64,000 bases of DNA from an uncultured Desulfovibrio sp. (GTDB lineage Bacteria; Desulfobacterota; Desulfovibrionia; Desulfovibrionales; Desulfovibrionaceae), in the NCBI GenBank assembly GCA_934546745.1, contig CAKTDV010000006.1:62001-126000 (forward strand). Direction: 5' to 3'. The notes beneath the pieces are model-generated. The model saw only the letters and a program-made list of their open reading frames with translations. It had not been told where the DNA came from and ran no database searches. How positions within the stretch are numbered: position 1 is the first letter of the stretch; each line of letters starts with the position of its first letter. Made by a program: the position numbers and the translations under genes. This document shows positions 8,755 through 16,872 of this stretch, one piece after another.

Positions 8755-9702
8755 TCATTTTTTATTTAATTTTTTATACGCATCACAACCTTCTTGGAAA
8801 CCGTTGTCACACGCTTTACCAAAATATTTTTTGGCGATAGCAGTATTTGACGGAACGCCATGACCATTTACATACATGACACCAAGATTGTACTGAGCTT
8901 TAGCATATCCCTGAGCAGCAGCTTTTTCATACCACTGGCGAGCTTTAACATAGTCTTTCCGCACTCCATGACCATTATAGTATATAAAACCAAGATTGCA
9001 CTGAGCCTTAGCGTACCCTTGCTCAGCAGCTTTTTGATACCACTTTGCTGCTTGTATATAATCCTGATGAATTCCTTCACCGTTATAATAACAATCTCCA
9101 AGTGTATTTTGTGCATTAATATCTCCTTTCTCAGCCGCTTTGCGACAGGATACAATCTTCTGTGAAGCACTTTGTTCAACATCTTTTCTTTCTGTTTCAA
9201 ACTTAAAATTCAGCATATACTCTCTCCGTTGCAACTCAGAGACAAATTTATTGTTTACAACATTATCCATTATTATTGGTATCAGTGTATTTGGAAATAC
9301 AATAACAATATAGTAAACCACATCTTGAACATGACTCAAAAGATTTCTATAGCTCTCCTTAAGAAAATCACATGTATCATCAGGAGCCTTGAAGATTGTA
9401 TCCTGTCGCAAAGCGGCAGTATTATTTGCAACAATAAGATCTTTTAGCAAAACTTCACATTTTCCATATTGCCATAGCACATAAAAAAAGCAAGCCACAC
9501 AGGAGAACATCATAAGTATCATCAATAATCTTATTTTCCCGAATCCAAAAATTAGATATTCATCTGGAAGAATTTCTTTTAAATAGCGTGTCTGTTCAGA
9601 TTCCTTTCCATTTTTTTGTAAAATGAAGAAAATAATAGCGGAAATGACACAGGATGGAGTAAAGTCTGGACCAAACAAAGTTAACTCGCTTACATATAAC
9701 AT
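8755..9702 (-). CDS. Membrane-anchored Sel1-repeat protein (island)
   Basis: 315 residues from the ATG at 9,702, chosen because AGGAG lies seven bases upstream; the longer open frame runs through the tRNA gene and is not real. The N-terminal half holds three hydrophobic segments (about residues 17-29, 56-76 and 128-145), predicting an inner-membrane anchor. The C-terminal half has about four Sel1 repeats and ends FGKACDNGFQEGCDAYKKLN, paralogous to the secreted Sel1 gene at 6,527. Together with that gene and the HEPN-like gene between them it forms a same-strand cassette. Confidence 0.75.
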   Translation of the reverse strand: MLYVSELTLFGPDFTPSCVISAIIFFILQKNGKESEQTRYLKEILPDEYLIFGFGKIRLLMILMMFSCVACFFYVLWQYGKCEVLLKDLIVANNTAALRQDTIFKAPDDTCDFLKESYRNLLSHVQDVVYYIVIVFPNTLIPIIMDNVVNNKFVSELQRREYMLNFKFETERKDVEQSASQKIVSCRKAAEKGDINAQNTLGDCYYNGEGIHQDYIQAAKWYQKAAEQGYAKAQCNLGFIYYNGHGVRKDYVKARQWYEKAAAQGYAKAQYNLGVMYVNGHGVPSNTAIAKKYFGKACDNGFQEGCDAYKKLNKK

Positions 9703-9716
9703 ATAAACACTCCTGT

Positions 9717-9751
9717 AAAAAAAGCCGGTCAGGAACTTTCCCCTAACCGGC
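9717..9751 (-). terminator. Terminator of tRNA-Pro
   Basis: On the minus strand GCCGGTTAGG pairs with CCTGACCGGC (one G-U pair) across an eight-base loop, followed by seven T. It is a diverged copy of the hairpin at 6,121-6,156. Confidence 0.75.
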
Positions 9752-9809
9752 CCTTTTTCTGGCTCTTTTTGCTGGTCGGGATGAAAGGATTTGAACCTTC
9801 GACCCCTTG
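9744..9809. repeat. att-like direct repeat, tRNA-proximal copy
   Basis: Identical to 6,145-6,210. It covers the 3' part of the intact tRNA-Pro gene and the bases leading into its terminator. Confidence 0.85.
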
Positions 9810-9849
9810 AACCCCATTCAAGTGCGCTCCCAGACTGCGCTACATCCCG
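9773..9849 (-). tRNA. tRNA-Pro (anticodon GGG)
   Basis: A 77-base cloverleaf with acceptor CGGGATG/CATCCCG, discriminator A and encoded CCA. The D-arm is GCGC...GCGC, the anticodon stem CTTGA/TCAAG holds loop ATGGGGT, and the T-arm contains GGTTCAAAT. The anticodon GGG reads CCC/CCU proline codons. The gene serves as the insertion site of the island to its left. Confidence 0.95.
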
Positions 9850-9945
9850 ACTCGAAAAAGGATAGGTGAAGAACGGGAGTATGTCAAGAAGAGAATCCCG
9901 CTCTTTTTTCCGCACCGCAAAAGCGGCCTGACAGCACCCGCAGCG

Positions 9946-11433
9946 CTATTTCATGGCGGGGGGAACCCGTTGGAGCTGTTCCTGCGGCGGTTGCGCGCTA
10001 GGATCTTCTGTAATGGCGCGCAGCAAGCCCATGCTGCTTTCCACATCCTGCTTGTCCGACACTTCCTGACACAGAAAGGCGTTGATCCGGGGCATTCTGG
10101 CAATAGCCTCGTCTATTTCGGGATTGCTGCCGCGGGCATAGGCGCCGATATTGACCATGTCCTCAACTTTCCGGTAGGTACTCATACTGCGCAGCACGGC
10201 GCGCCCGGCCATGAGATCCTCCCGCTTGCAGATATCGGAACGCAGACGGCTGATGGAACGGAGGACATCAATAGCCGGAAAATGCCCCTGATCCGCCAGA
10301 TCGCGCGTCAGCACAATATGCCCGTCCAGAATGGAACGCACGGCATCGGCAATGGGTTCGTTAAAATCGTCGCCATCCACAAGCACCGTATACACGCCGG
10401 TGATGGTGCCGGTGGACGACCGGCCAGCCCGCTCCAGCAGCTTGGGCAACTGCGCAAAGACCGTCGGCGTATACCCCTTGGTCGTGGGCGGTTCGCCGAT
10501 GGCAAGACCCACCTCGCGCGCGGCCATGGCAAAACGTGTCACAGAGTCCATCATCAGCAGTACGTCCTTCCCCTTATCCCGGAAATATTCGGCGACGGCG
10601 GTGGCCGCATAGGCGGCGCGCATACGCACCAGCGGCGATTGATCCGAGGTGGCGATGATGAGGACGGAACGGGCCATGCCCTCAGGGCCGAGATCGCGCT
10701 CCATGAATTCCAGCACTTCGCGGCCGCGTTCGCCGATCAGGCCAATGACATTGACATCGGCCTTGGTGTAGCGGGACATCATGCCCATGAGCGTGGACTT
10801 GCCCACGCCGGATCCGGCCATGATGCCCACACGCTGCCCCTTTCCCAGCGTAATCAGCCCGTTGATGGCGCGCACCCCCACATCGAGGATATCCGTAATA
10901 CGGGGACGTTGCAGGGGGTTCGGCGGATCGGCGTACAGGCTGCCGAGTTCCGGGTGCCAGTCCCTGCGCGCGTCCAGAATCCATTGCGGCGTGAAGGGGC
11001 GCTGCGCTTCCATCTGCGCGGCAAAGTCCGCCTTGCCTTCCGAAGTCTGCGCCAGCGGCGACGCGCACAGTTCGGTACTGATGGCCGGGCCGGAATCCAG
11101 CGGGGTGCCAAAGGCGTCAAAGGCGCGCCCCAGCAATTCCGGGCCCACAGGGAACACCGGCGGCAGGCTGGTGTTACGGATACGGCTTCCGGGACGGATG
11201 CCGCGCATGTCGCCATAGGGCATGAAGAGAAGGTTACCGTCGCGAAAGCCCACGACTTCGGCGGCAATGCCCTCGCTGTCCTCCGAAGGCATCATATGAC
11301 AGACGGCTCCCAAAGGCGCGCGCAAGCCGCTGCCTTCAGCCACAAGACCGACCACCTTGGTCACCTTGCCGTACAACTTCATGGGGCTGCCCGCCTGCAA
11401 AAGCCGGCTACAGGACTGGGGATCGAGCTTCAT
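9946..11433 (-). CDS. fliI: Flagellar export ATPase FliI
   Basis: 495 residues. Powers type III export of flagellar subunits at the cytoplasmic side of the basal body. Walker A GSGVGKST, Walker B LLMMDSVTRFA and the FliI/F1-type GERGREV loop are all visible. Longer than the usual 440-460 residues, mainly because of an insertion between the N-terminal barrel and PPNPLQRPRI (a segment with QMEAQRPFTPQWILDARRDW) plus a Gln/Pro tail (QPPQEQLQRVPP). It is the last gene of the fliF-fliI set, about 100 bases after fliH. The ATG at 11,433 opens MKLDPQSC. Confidence 0.95.
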   Translation of the reverse strand: MKLDPQSCSRLLQAGSPMKLYGKVTKVVGLVAEGSGLRAPLGAVCHMMPSEDSEGIAAEVVGFRDGNLLFMPYGDMRGIRPGSRIRNTSLPPVFPVGPELLGRAFDAFGTPLDSGPAISTELCASPLAQTSEGKADFAAQMEAQRPFTPQWILDARRDWHPELGSLYADPPNPLQRPRITDILDVGVRAINGLITLGKGQRVGIMAGSGVGKSTLMGMMSRYTKADVNVIGLIGERGREVLEFMERDLGPEGMARSVLIIATSDQSPLVRMRAAYAATAVAEYFRDKGKDVLLMMDSVTRFAMAAREVGLAIGEPPTTKGYTPTVFAQLPKLLERAGRSSTGTITGVYTVLVDGDDFNEPIADAVRSILDGHIVLTRDLADQGHFPAIDVLRSISRLRSDICKREDLMAGRAVLRSMSTYRKVEDMVNIGAYARGSNPEIDEAIARMPRINAFLCQEVSDKQDVESSMGLLRAITEDPSAQPPQEQLQRVPPAMK

Positions 11434-11529
11434 GGTCTTTCCTTATCTGGAAGCTGTTTTCACAAACAGGCCGGATACGGCGCGGGCGCGCCGCTCTCCC
11501 GGATGTTTTCCGGAATCCGGCAAGCGGGG

Positions 11530-13062
11530 CTACGCGCCGGGCAGGAAGCCGCCTCCGCTCAGGACCTCCTGAGAGAGCGGCGGAACGGGTTTGCCGGGAA
11601 CCTCCCGCCGCGGCGCGGCGGCGCTGACGGACGGCGTCGCGGGCGGCTCTTCCAGCGGGAAAAGTTCATCCTCCAACGCGGCGCGTGCGGCATTGGAACG
11701 CGGCTCCGGCAATTCTTCCTCCGCGACGGCGTCCGGCGTCTCCGGTGCTTCGGCAATGGACGGCGCGGCGGCCTGGGCATCGCCGCCCCCCTTCACGGCG
11801 GCTTCCGCGACGGGTGGCGCTGCGGCCTCCACGTCCGTCCGGGGCTCGACGTTTTCCTCAGGCGGCGGGACGGCATCGTCTTCAGGTTCCGCCGCCAGTT
11901 CGGCCGCCGGTTCCGCCAGAGCCACGTCAAGTTCGGCATCCGGCGGGGCCGCCCCCCCGTTCTCCCCCGCCCCGGGCGGCGTCGTTTCCAGAATCTCGTC
12001 CGCCTCGGCGGGATGCTCCTCCGCAGGAGAAGCGGGGGCTTCTTGCGCGGGCGGCAGTTCCTCAAAGGGCGGTTGCGTCTCATCGTCGGCGTCCACAGGC
12101 GCAAGCGCCCGGATGCGCTGTATGGCACGCCGCGCCAGATCTCCGGCGGCATCACGCACCTCGCGTTCCGCGTCGCTGCCGGGCAACGCCAAATGAATCA
12201 GGACGCTGTCCACCATGTCTTTGAAACATTCCCTGCGGGCGTCAACGCTGCCGCTGTTTGTCTCAACGATAAAGCCCCCGAGTTCCAGGGAGGCGTCCCC
12301 TTCCACAATCCAGTTCTGCAACTCCGGCGCGCGTTCCCGCGCCGCCTTGAACAGGGTCCCCACCATTTTTTCATCTTCAGGGTGTACCCTCACGGTAATG
12401 GTGGCGCGGTTTTCCAGCAGCGACAGGGAGTCCAGCAAAACGGCGCGCACCACGGCGTCGTGCCGCGTGTCCATCACATGCCCTGTGGCGGCGCTTACCG
12501 CAACGCGGGTCAGCTCCGCCAGATCTTCCCGCCACTGGGCGTCAATGGTTTCAAACTGTGCGGAAAGCGCCTGCAATACCCAGGCAAGATGCTGCCCCAG
12601 CTCGCCGCGAAACGCGCGCAACTCGCCTTCCGCGCTTTCCACTCCCGCGGCATGCCCGTCAGCCTGTGCGGATTCATGGATGCGGGCCGCGTCGTCGCGG
12701 ATGCGCTGGGCTTCGGCCCGGACATCGGCGGCTTTCTGCAATTCCGCCTGCATGGCCTCGTAACCCTCTTTCGTCGACTGGCGGATGCGCTCCACTTCCG
12801 CAAGAATCAGGTCGCTCTGACGCTGCGCCTCTTCGCGCGCCTCAGCAAGCACCTTCTGCCGCTCGGCATAGGCTTCGCCCAGAATCTGACGCGCCCGATC
12901 GGTGGCTTTTGCGCGGACGCGCTCCATATAATCTTCCTGCGCCTTCTGGCGCACCTGCGCCCGCAGCGCGGGCTCCTGCATGGCGTTCAGCTCTTCCACA
13001 GAGGCTTCGCGCTCACCCATGAAGATGGTGCCCCACTTCTTGCGCAAATCGTCCAGAGGCAT
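11530..13062 (-). CDS. fliH: Flagellar assembly protein FliH with a long acidic Pro/Ala tail
   Basis: 510 residues. Residues about 20-190 are an Ala/Glu/Arg-rich coiled coil typical of FliH. About 190-320 form the globular FliH/HrpE domain (ITVRVHPEDEKMV, GGFIVETNSGSVDAR). The last roughly 180 residues are a low-complexity acidic Pro/Ala/Glu region that ordinary FliH proteins (about 230-300 residues) lack. FliH holds and regulates FliI. The start MPLDDLRKKWG follows GGAAG. The tail is in frame and without stops, so it is probably expressed, but its function is unknown. Confidence 0.88.
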   Translation of the reverse strand: MPLDDLRKKWGTIFMGEREASVEELNAMQEPALRAQVRQKAQEDYMERVRAKATDRARQILGEAYAERQKVLAEAREEAQRQSDLILAEVERIRQSTKEGYEAMQAELQKAADVRAEAQRIRDDAARIHESAQADGHAAGVESAEGELRAFRGELGQHLAWVLQALSAQFETIDAQWREDLAELTRVAVSAATGHVMDTRHDAVVRAVLLDSLSLLENRATITVRVHPEDEKMVGTLFKAARERAPELQNWIVEGDASLELGGFIVETNSGSVDARRECFKDMVDSVLIHLALPGSDAEREVRDAAGDLARRAIQRIRALAPVDADDETQPPFEELPPAQEAPASPAEEHPAEADEILETTPPGAGENGGAAPPDAELDVALAEPAAELAAEPEDDAVPPPEENVEPRTDVEAAAPPVAEAAVKGGGDAQAAAPSIAEAPETPDAVAEEELPEPRSNAARAALEDELFPLEEPPATPSVSAAAPRREVPGKPVPPLSQEVLSGGGFLPGA

Positions 13063-13196
13063 GGTTGATCTTCCTTTTTTCGTTGCGGCATGGACAGTTC
13101 CAGCCATATTTCCGGACAACCGGCGGAAGCGCGGAGAGCCGCGCCCTGTTCCCGGCGGGAACGGACGCCCGCCAGAGAGCGGTCACGTTTCCCGCT

Positions 13197-14195
13197 CTAG
13201 ACAAAAATGTCGCTGTTGCCGCCGCGATTGACAACGATCTTGTTTTCGGCCTCAAGCCGCCGCACGACCTTGACGATATTCTGCTGCGCGCCTTCCACAT
13301 CCGACAGTTTTGTGGGACCCATGTATTCCAGCTCTTCCCGTATGGCGTTGGCGGCACGTTCGGACATCCTGCGGAAAAACTTCTCCTTGAGTTCGTCGCT
13401 GGCGCCGCGCAGGGCAAGCACGAGGTCTTCCCGCTCCGTTTCCCGGATGATTTCGCTGATGCCCTTGTCGTCAATGTTCTTGCAGTCCTCAAAGACGAAC
13501 ATGAGGTTGCGGATATCCTCGGCCAGCTGGGCGGAATCCTCCTCGATTTCCGACAGCACCTCCTCTTCCGTCGCGCGATCCACCGCATTGAGGATTTCCG
13601 CCACGGACTGCACGCCGCCGACCTTTTTGCCTTCCCGGCCGCCCATGGCGATGAGCTGGCTTGTCAGCACCTTGTCCACTTCCATGAGCATTTCCTCAGG
13701 AACGGACTCAAGGCGCGCCAGGCGTACCAGTACCTCGGCGCGCACGCCGGCGGGCAGGCTTGTCAACAGGCTCGCCGCCTGATCGGAATTGAGATGCCCC
13801 AGAATCAACGCCAGCGTCTGCGGATGCTCGTTGCGCAGAATCTGCGACAGCATACGCGGGCTGACCTGTCCCAGTTCACGGAACGGCGTGGGACCGGTGT
13901 CAAGATTCAGGGTATCCATGATATACTTGGCCGTTTCCGGATCCGTGTTTTTGACCAGCAGCCGCTTCAGCGTATCGCTGCCGCCGGAAATCATGTCCAC
14001 GCCTTCCACCAGCGATTCATGGAATTCCCGCAGCACCTGCTCCACATCTTCCTTGGGCACAGGTGGCAATTCCACAATGGCGCGGGAAACATCGGCTATT
14101 TCCTGCCGATCCATGCGTTTGAACACGTCAGAGGTGAATTTGTCACCCATGGAAAGCAAAAGTACGGCAATGCGCTGCTGTCCCGTCAATTCCAT
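13197..14195 (-). CDS. fliG: Flagellar motor switch protein FliG
   Basis: 332 residues, normal length. It joins the MS ring (FliF) to the C ring and contacts the stator. The N-terminal domain (TGQQRIAVLLLSMGD), the middle domain with the EHPQT motif, and the C-terminal charged torque helix (TEREDLVLALRGAS...KEKFFRRMSERA) are all intact. The ATG at 14,195 follows GGAGG by seven bases; a TTG two codons earlier is less likely. It lies downstream of fliF and the small FliF-tail-like ORF. Confidence 0.96.
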   Translation of the reverse strand: MELTGQQRIAVLLLSMGDKFTSDVFKRMDRQEIADVSRAIVELPPVPKEDVEQVLREFHESLVEGVDMISGGSDTLKRLLVKNTDPETAKYIMDTLNLDTGPTPFRELGQVSPRMLSQILRNEHPQTLALILGHLNSDQAASLLTSLPAGVRAEVLVRLARLESVPEEMLMEVDKVLTSQLIAMGGREGKKVGGVQSVAEILNAVDRATEEEVLSEIEEDSAQLAEDIRNLMFVFEDCKNIDDKGISEIIRETEREDLVLALRGASDELKEKFFRRMSERAANAIREELEYMGPTKLSDVEGAQQNIVKVVRRLEAENKIVVNRGGNSDIFV

Positions 14196-14372
14196 CCCCA
14201 ATCCTCCACGGCCGCCTTCGGCTGCGCGGGCTTGTCACGCTCGCCGCGGCGCGCGTCCACCCTCTTTTTTCTCACCGAGACGTGTAGACATTGTTGCGAT
14301 TTTTTTTAACTCACTGCCCTAAATACGAAAAATCGGCGCTCCGGGAAACAAGCGTCCGGAGAGCCTCGACAA

Positions 14373-14404
14373 GTGATGCGCGGCCCTTCCGAGTCGCGCA
14401 TCAC
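14373..14404. other. Hairpin in the fliG leader
   Basis: A perfect ten-base inverted repeat GTGATGCGCG / CGCGCATCAC with a 12-base loop lies between the small ORF and fliG. No T-run follows on either strand, so a strong terminator is unlikely. A processing or attenuation role in setting the FliF:FliG ratio is inference. Confidence 0.5.
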
Positions 14405-14421
14405 CTTCTCATTACTTGAGA

Positions 14422-14670
14422 TTACTGATTTTTGTCAAGCCACCGCTTGATGACGTTGACAGCCTGATCCATGTGCTGATCCGTCATCCGGAAAAGTTTC
14501 AGTTTCAGTTCCTCCACGCGCTGATTGGTTTCTTTCTGGGCGTGGCGCAGGGCCTTGACATCCGACAGAGAGGGGAGGTTCCTGCCGCCGTCTCCAGCGG
14601 GTTGTTGCGGGCGTCCCCCACCAGGCTGTTGTTGCGGGCGTCCCCCGCTAGGCTTTTGCACTACTTTCAT
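14422..14670 (-). CDS. Small protein resembling the FliG-binding tail of FliF
   Basis: 82 residues between fliF and fliG, overlapping the fliF stop by 23 bases. The first 30 residues are Gly/Pro/Gln/Arg repeats (GGRPQQ three times). The rest is helical. Its end VEELKLKLFRMTDQHMDQAVNVIKRWLDKN (given in pieces: ELK, LF, TDQHMDQAV, RWLDKN) lines up without gaps with the last 31 residues of the FliF encoded next door (ALK, IF, SDNHMEQVV, GWMEKH). That FliF region is what FliG binds. A partial duplication of the FliF tail is the simplest reading; the protein could compete for or cap FliG. No known family name is recalled. Confidence 0.6.
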   Translation of the reverse strand: MKVVQKPSGGRPQQQPGGGRPQQPAGDGGRNLPSLSDVKALRHAQKETNQRVEELKLKLFRMTDQHMDQAVNVIKRWLDKNQ

Positions 14671-16294
14671 GTTTTTCCATCCAGCCGCGCATAAGGGTCA
14701 CAACCTGTTCCATATGGTTGTCGGACAGGGCGAAGATATGCGCCTTAAGAGCTTCAATATCCTTGTAGGACATTTCGTCCTCATCCTCATCCGCTTCCGC
14801 ATCATTCTTGGCGGCGTCTTCCAGCGCTTCATAGAGGGCAAGCTGTTCCTCGGCGGCGGGCAGGCCCACCAGGTCGTCGACCATTTCCCCGGCTTCCACT
14901 TTCGGGCGGATGAGCGCCAGCACCACGGGGCGGACAACCAGCATCAGGAAGAGGAAGGCCAGAAGGGCGTTGAGCAGCGGCTTGCCAAGACGTTCGGCAT
15001 AGGTGGCGAGGATGTCGCCAAAATTCGGGTCGATAGGCGGTTCGGAATCCATGAAGGGAGCGGAGCTGACTTCAAGGGAGTCACCGCGCGCCGTATCCAA
15101 GCCCACGGCATTTGACACCAATTGCCGCACACGATCAAGCTCTTCTTTGCTGCGGGGCGTGAAGGCCCAGACGCCGTCCGTCTTCTGATAGGTGCCGTCG
15201 ATGATGACAGCCACCGTCAGGCGACGCAGATCCCCCACATTGGCGACAATCTGCTGTTCTTCCTTGTTGATTTCATAGTTGGTGGTACGCGTTTCGCGAC
15301 TGCCGTTCTGGTCGGAAACGGAACCGGTGATACCGTCGCCGCGGAAGTTGGCGTCCGGCGCGCCGCCTTCGAGATTGGCGCGGCCCTGCTGCGTTTCCTC
15401 GCTGCGCTGCTCGCTGCGCACGGCGACCTTTTCCGGATCATAGAGTTCGCGGCGTATGGTCTTCTGGCTGAAGTCCATATCGGCGTTGACCTTGGCGATG
15501 ACGCGGCCGGAACCAAAGAGGGGTTGCAGCATCTCCTCAATGCGGCGCTCCAGGTTGCGCTGCACCTCAAGGCGGTGTTCCATCTGCGTGGAGGACGCGC
15601 CCGCCAGGCTGTCCGACACGGGCTGGTACAGCACCTTGCCACCGTTGTCGGTAATGGAGACATGATTGGGATCAAGCCCTTCCACCGCCATGACGGTCAT
15701 GTTGAGGATGGCGTTGATTTCCTTGGGATCCGGTTTGCGGTTGGGAGCGTGCAGTTTCAGCACCACCGATGCGGACGGCGCCTGGCGATCCTCCACAAAC
15801 AGGCTCCGCTGCGGAATGACAAGGTGGACGCGCGCGCTCTCGACGCTGGGAAACTCGCTGATGGTACGCGCCAGCTCCCCTTGAAGGGCTCTGGTATAGT
15901 TGATCTTCTGCACAAAGTCCGTCTGGCCGACTTTCACCTTGTCGAAGAGTTCAAACCCAATGCCCTGCCCGACAAGCCCGCCTTCGCCGGCAACACGGAT
16001 ACGCTGGGCATACACCACCTCGCGCGGCACCATGACGGTCGTGCCGTTGTCGGCAAGCTGATAGGGCGTCTTGTCAGCCTGAAGCATCTTGATGACGCGA
16101 TTGGCATCTTCCGGCGTCAGGTTGGAATACAACACCTGAAAATCAGGCCGGCTGGAATAGATGGACAGCCCTATGAAGGCGGCAAGCACAAGAACCGTAC
16201 CGGCGCAGACGGAAATGCGCTGCCCCTTGCTCATACGGCCCCAGGCTTCTTTGATTCGTTCACTGATGCTGGACATGAAAGGCGGTGTTGCCAT
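14648..16294 (-). CDS. fliF: Flagellar MS-ring protein FliF
   Basis: 548 residues, normal length. An N-terminal membrane helix (about 25-45, VLVLAAFIGLSIY) is followed by the ring-building YscJ/FliF domain (SSRPDFQVLYSNL, VHLVIP) and the beta-collar region. A second membrane helix lies at about 440-465 (LLNALLAFLFLMLVVRPVVLAL). The cytoplasmic tail ends in the FliG-binding segment NHMEQVVTLMRGW. The start MATPPFMSS follows GAGGAG. It is first in its transcript, 66 bases downstream of a sigma-54 promoter. Confidence 0.96.
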   Translation of the reverse strand: MATPPFMSSISERIKEAWGRMSKGQRISVCAGTVLVLAAFIGLSIYSSRPDFQVLYSNLTPEDANRVIKMLQADKTPYQLADNGTTVMVPREVVYAQRIRVAGEGGLVGQGIGFELFDKVKVGQTDFVQKINYTRALQGELARTISEFPSVESARVHLVIPQRSLFVEDRQAPSASVVLKLHAPNRKPDPKEINAILNMTVMAVEGLDPNHVSITDNGGKVLYQPVSDSLAGASSTQMEHRLEVQRNLERRIEEMLQPLFGSGRVIAKVNADMDFSQKTIRRELYDPEKVAVRSEQRSEETQQGRANLEGGAPDANFRGDGITGSVSDQNGSRETRTTNYEINKEEQQIVANVGDLRRLTVAVIIDGTYQKTDGVWAFTPRSKEELDRVRQLVSNAVGLDTARGDSLEVSSAPFMDSEPPIDPNFGDILATYAERLGKPLLNALLAFLFLMLVVRPVVLALIRPKVEAGEMVDDLVGLPAAEEQLALYEALEDAAKNDAEADEDEDEMSYKDIEALKAHIFALSDNHMEQVVTLMRGWMEKHESSAKA

Positions 16295-16360
16295 AGTACG
16301 ACTCCTCACTCCTGACGGTTCCTGACAAGGCTTTGACGCCTCATCCTCGCCCTGCATTAT

Positions 16361-16375
16361 GCATCATGTGTGCCA
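16361..16375 (-). promoter_or_regulatory. Sigma-54 promoter of fliF
   Basis: Minus strand TGGCAC-ACATG-ATGC, with correct GG/GC spacing and one mismatch in the -12 box (ATGC for TTGC). Expected start of transcription near 16,350. It explains how fliF-fliI can be expressed although an opposite-strand gene separates it from flgBC-fliE. Confidence 0.65.
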
Positions 16376-16872
16376 AAATGAAAAATCCCTTTTATCCCTG
16401 CCAATGCCGCGCGAAGGCACGCCCCAACGGCCGCGTCCGCCGGAAGCGGAGAACAAAAAAATGACGCCCCGAAGCGACTTTCCGTCGCCGCGGACACGTC
16501 AGCATACGATGTTCCCGCAAGGACCGCTCTGGCCCGGCACAGCGCCGTCACTTCTCCGCCGGAAGGCCCTGTCCCTGAAAGAAAAGCCTGTCAGGATCTG
16601 GACACCCACGCCCGCCCGTGACATGCTCCCCCCTATGGTTCCGTGCGCGGCCGTCCATCCACCGAATCAAGCCGCCGATCAGGGGCCGCGCGGCGCGCCT
16701 CTCTCCGGAGGGAGAGCCTGCAAAACGTTTTTTCCGGCATTACCGTCCTGTCAGCAAAACGCTTTCCCCCGAAGAGGGAGAGTGCAGACAGCGAAGGCGT
16801 TTTTTTGAGCAACAGAAAGAGGGAGTACCGCGCCCTGTTTCAGAAACGGCGTCCATCGCCCCCAGGAGGCCC
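16376..16872. other. Gap upstream of the secreted-protein gene
   Basis: About 500 bases between fliF and the plus-strand gene at 16,873. Frames here are open by GC content but show no homology. Around 16,690-16,790 there are two short inverted CTCTC/GAGAG elements and a T-run that may be a degraded hairpin or repeat. No tRNA, riboswitch or promoter could be supported. Confidence 0.4.

Larger units (their letters stand above)
6145..9809. mobile_element. Small genomic island at tRNA-Pro(GGG)
   Basis: About 3.6 kb bounded by the 66-bp direct repeats, with the intact tRNA gene at the right end. The interior is visibly AT-rich against GC-rich flanks. All four genes read on the minus strand: a Sel1 protein with membrane segments, a HEPN-like protein, a secreted Sel1 protein and a 59-codon ORF. 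No integrase, transposase or excisionase is recognisable, so the element is either a remnant or mobilised in trans. Base composition and tRNA-end duplication both support acquisition by transfer. Confidence 0.75.

Noticed and set aside
9703..9915. N-terminal extension of the membrane Sel1 protein through the tRNA gene
   Set aside because: The extension is the translation of tRNA-Pro and its terminator; a proper ATG with AGGAG lies at 9,702.
9970..13068. Open frame of 1,032 codons on the plus strand
   Set aside because: It is antisense to fliI and fliH, has no ribosome site, and its translation is His/Arg-rich without any family motif. GC-rich genes commonly leave open antisense frames.
14373..14404. 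Terminator between the small ORF and fliG
   Set aside because: The hairpin is strong but lacks a T-run on either strand; kept only as a hairpin feature.
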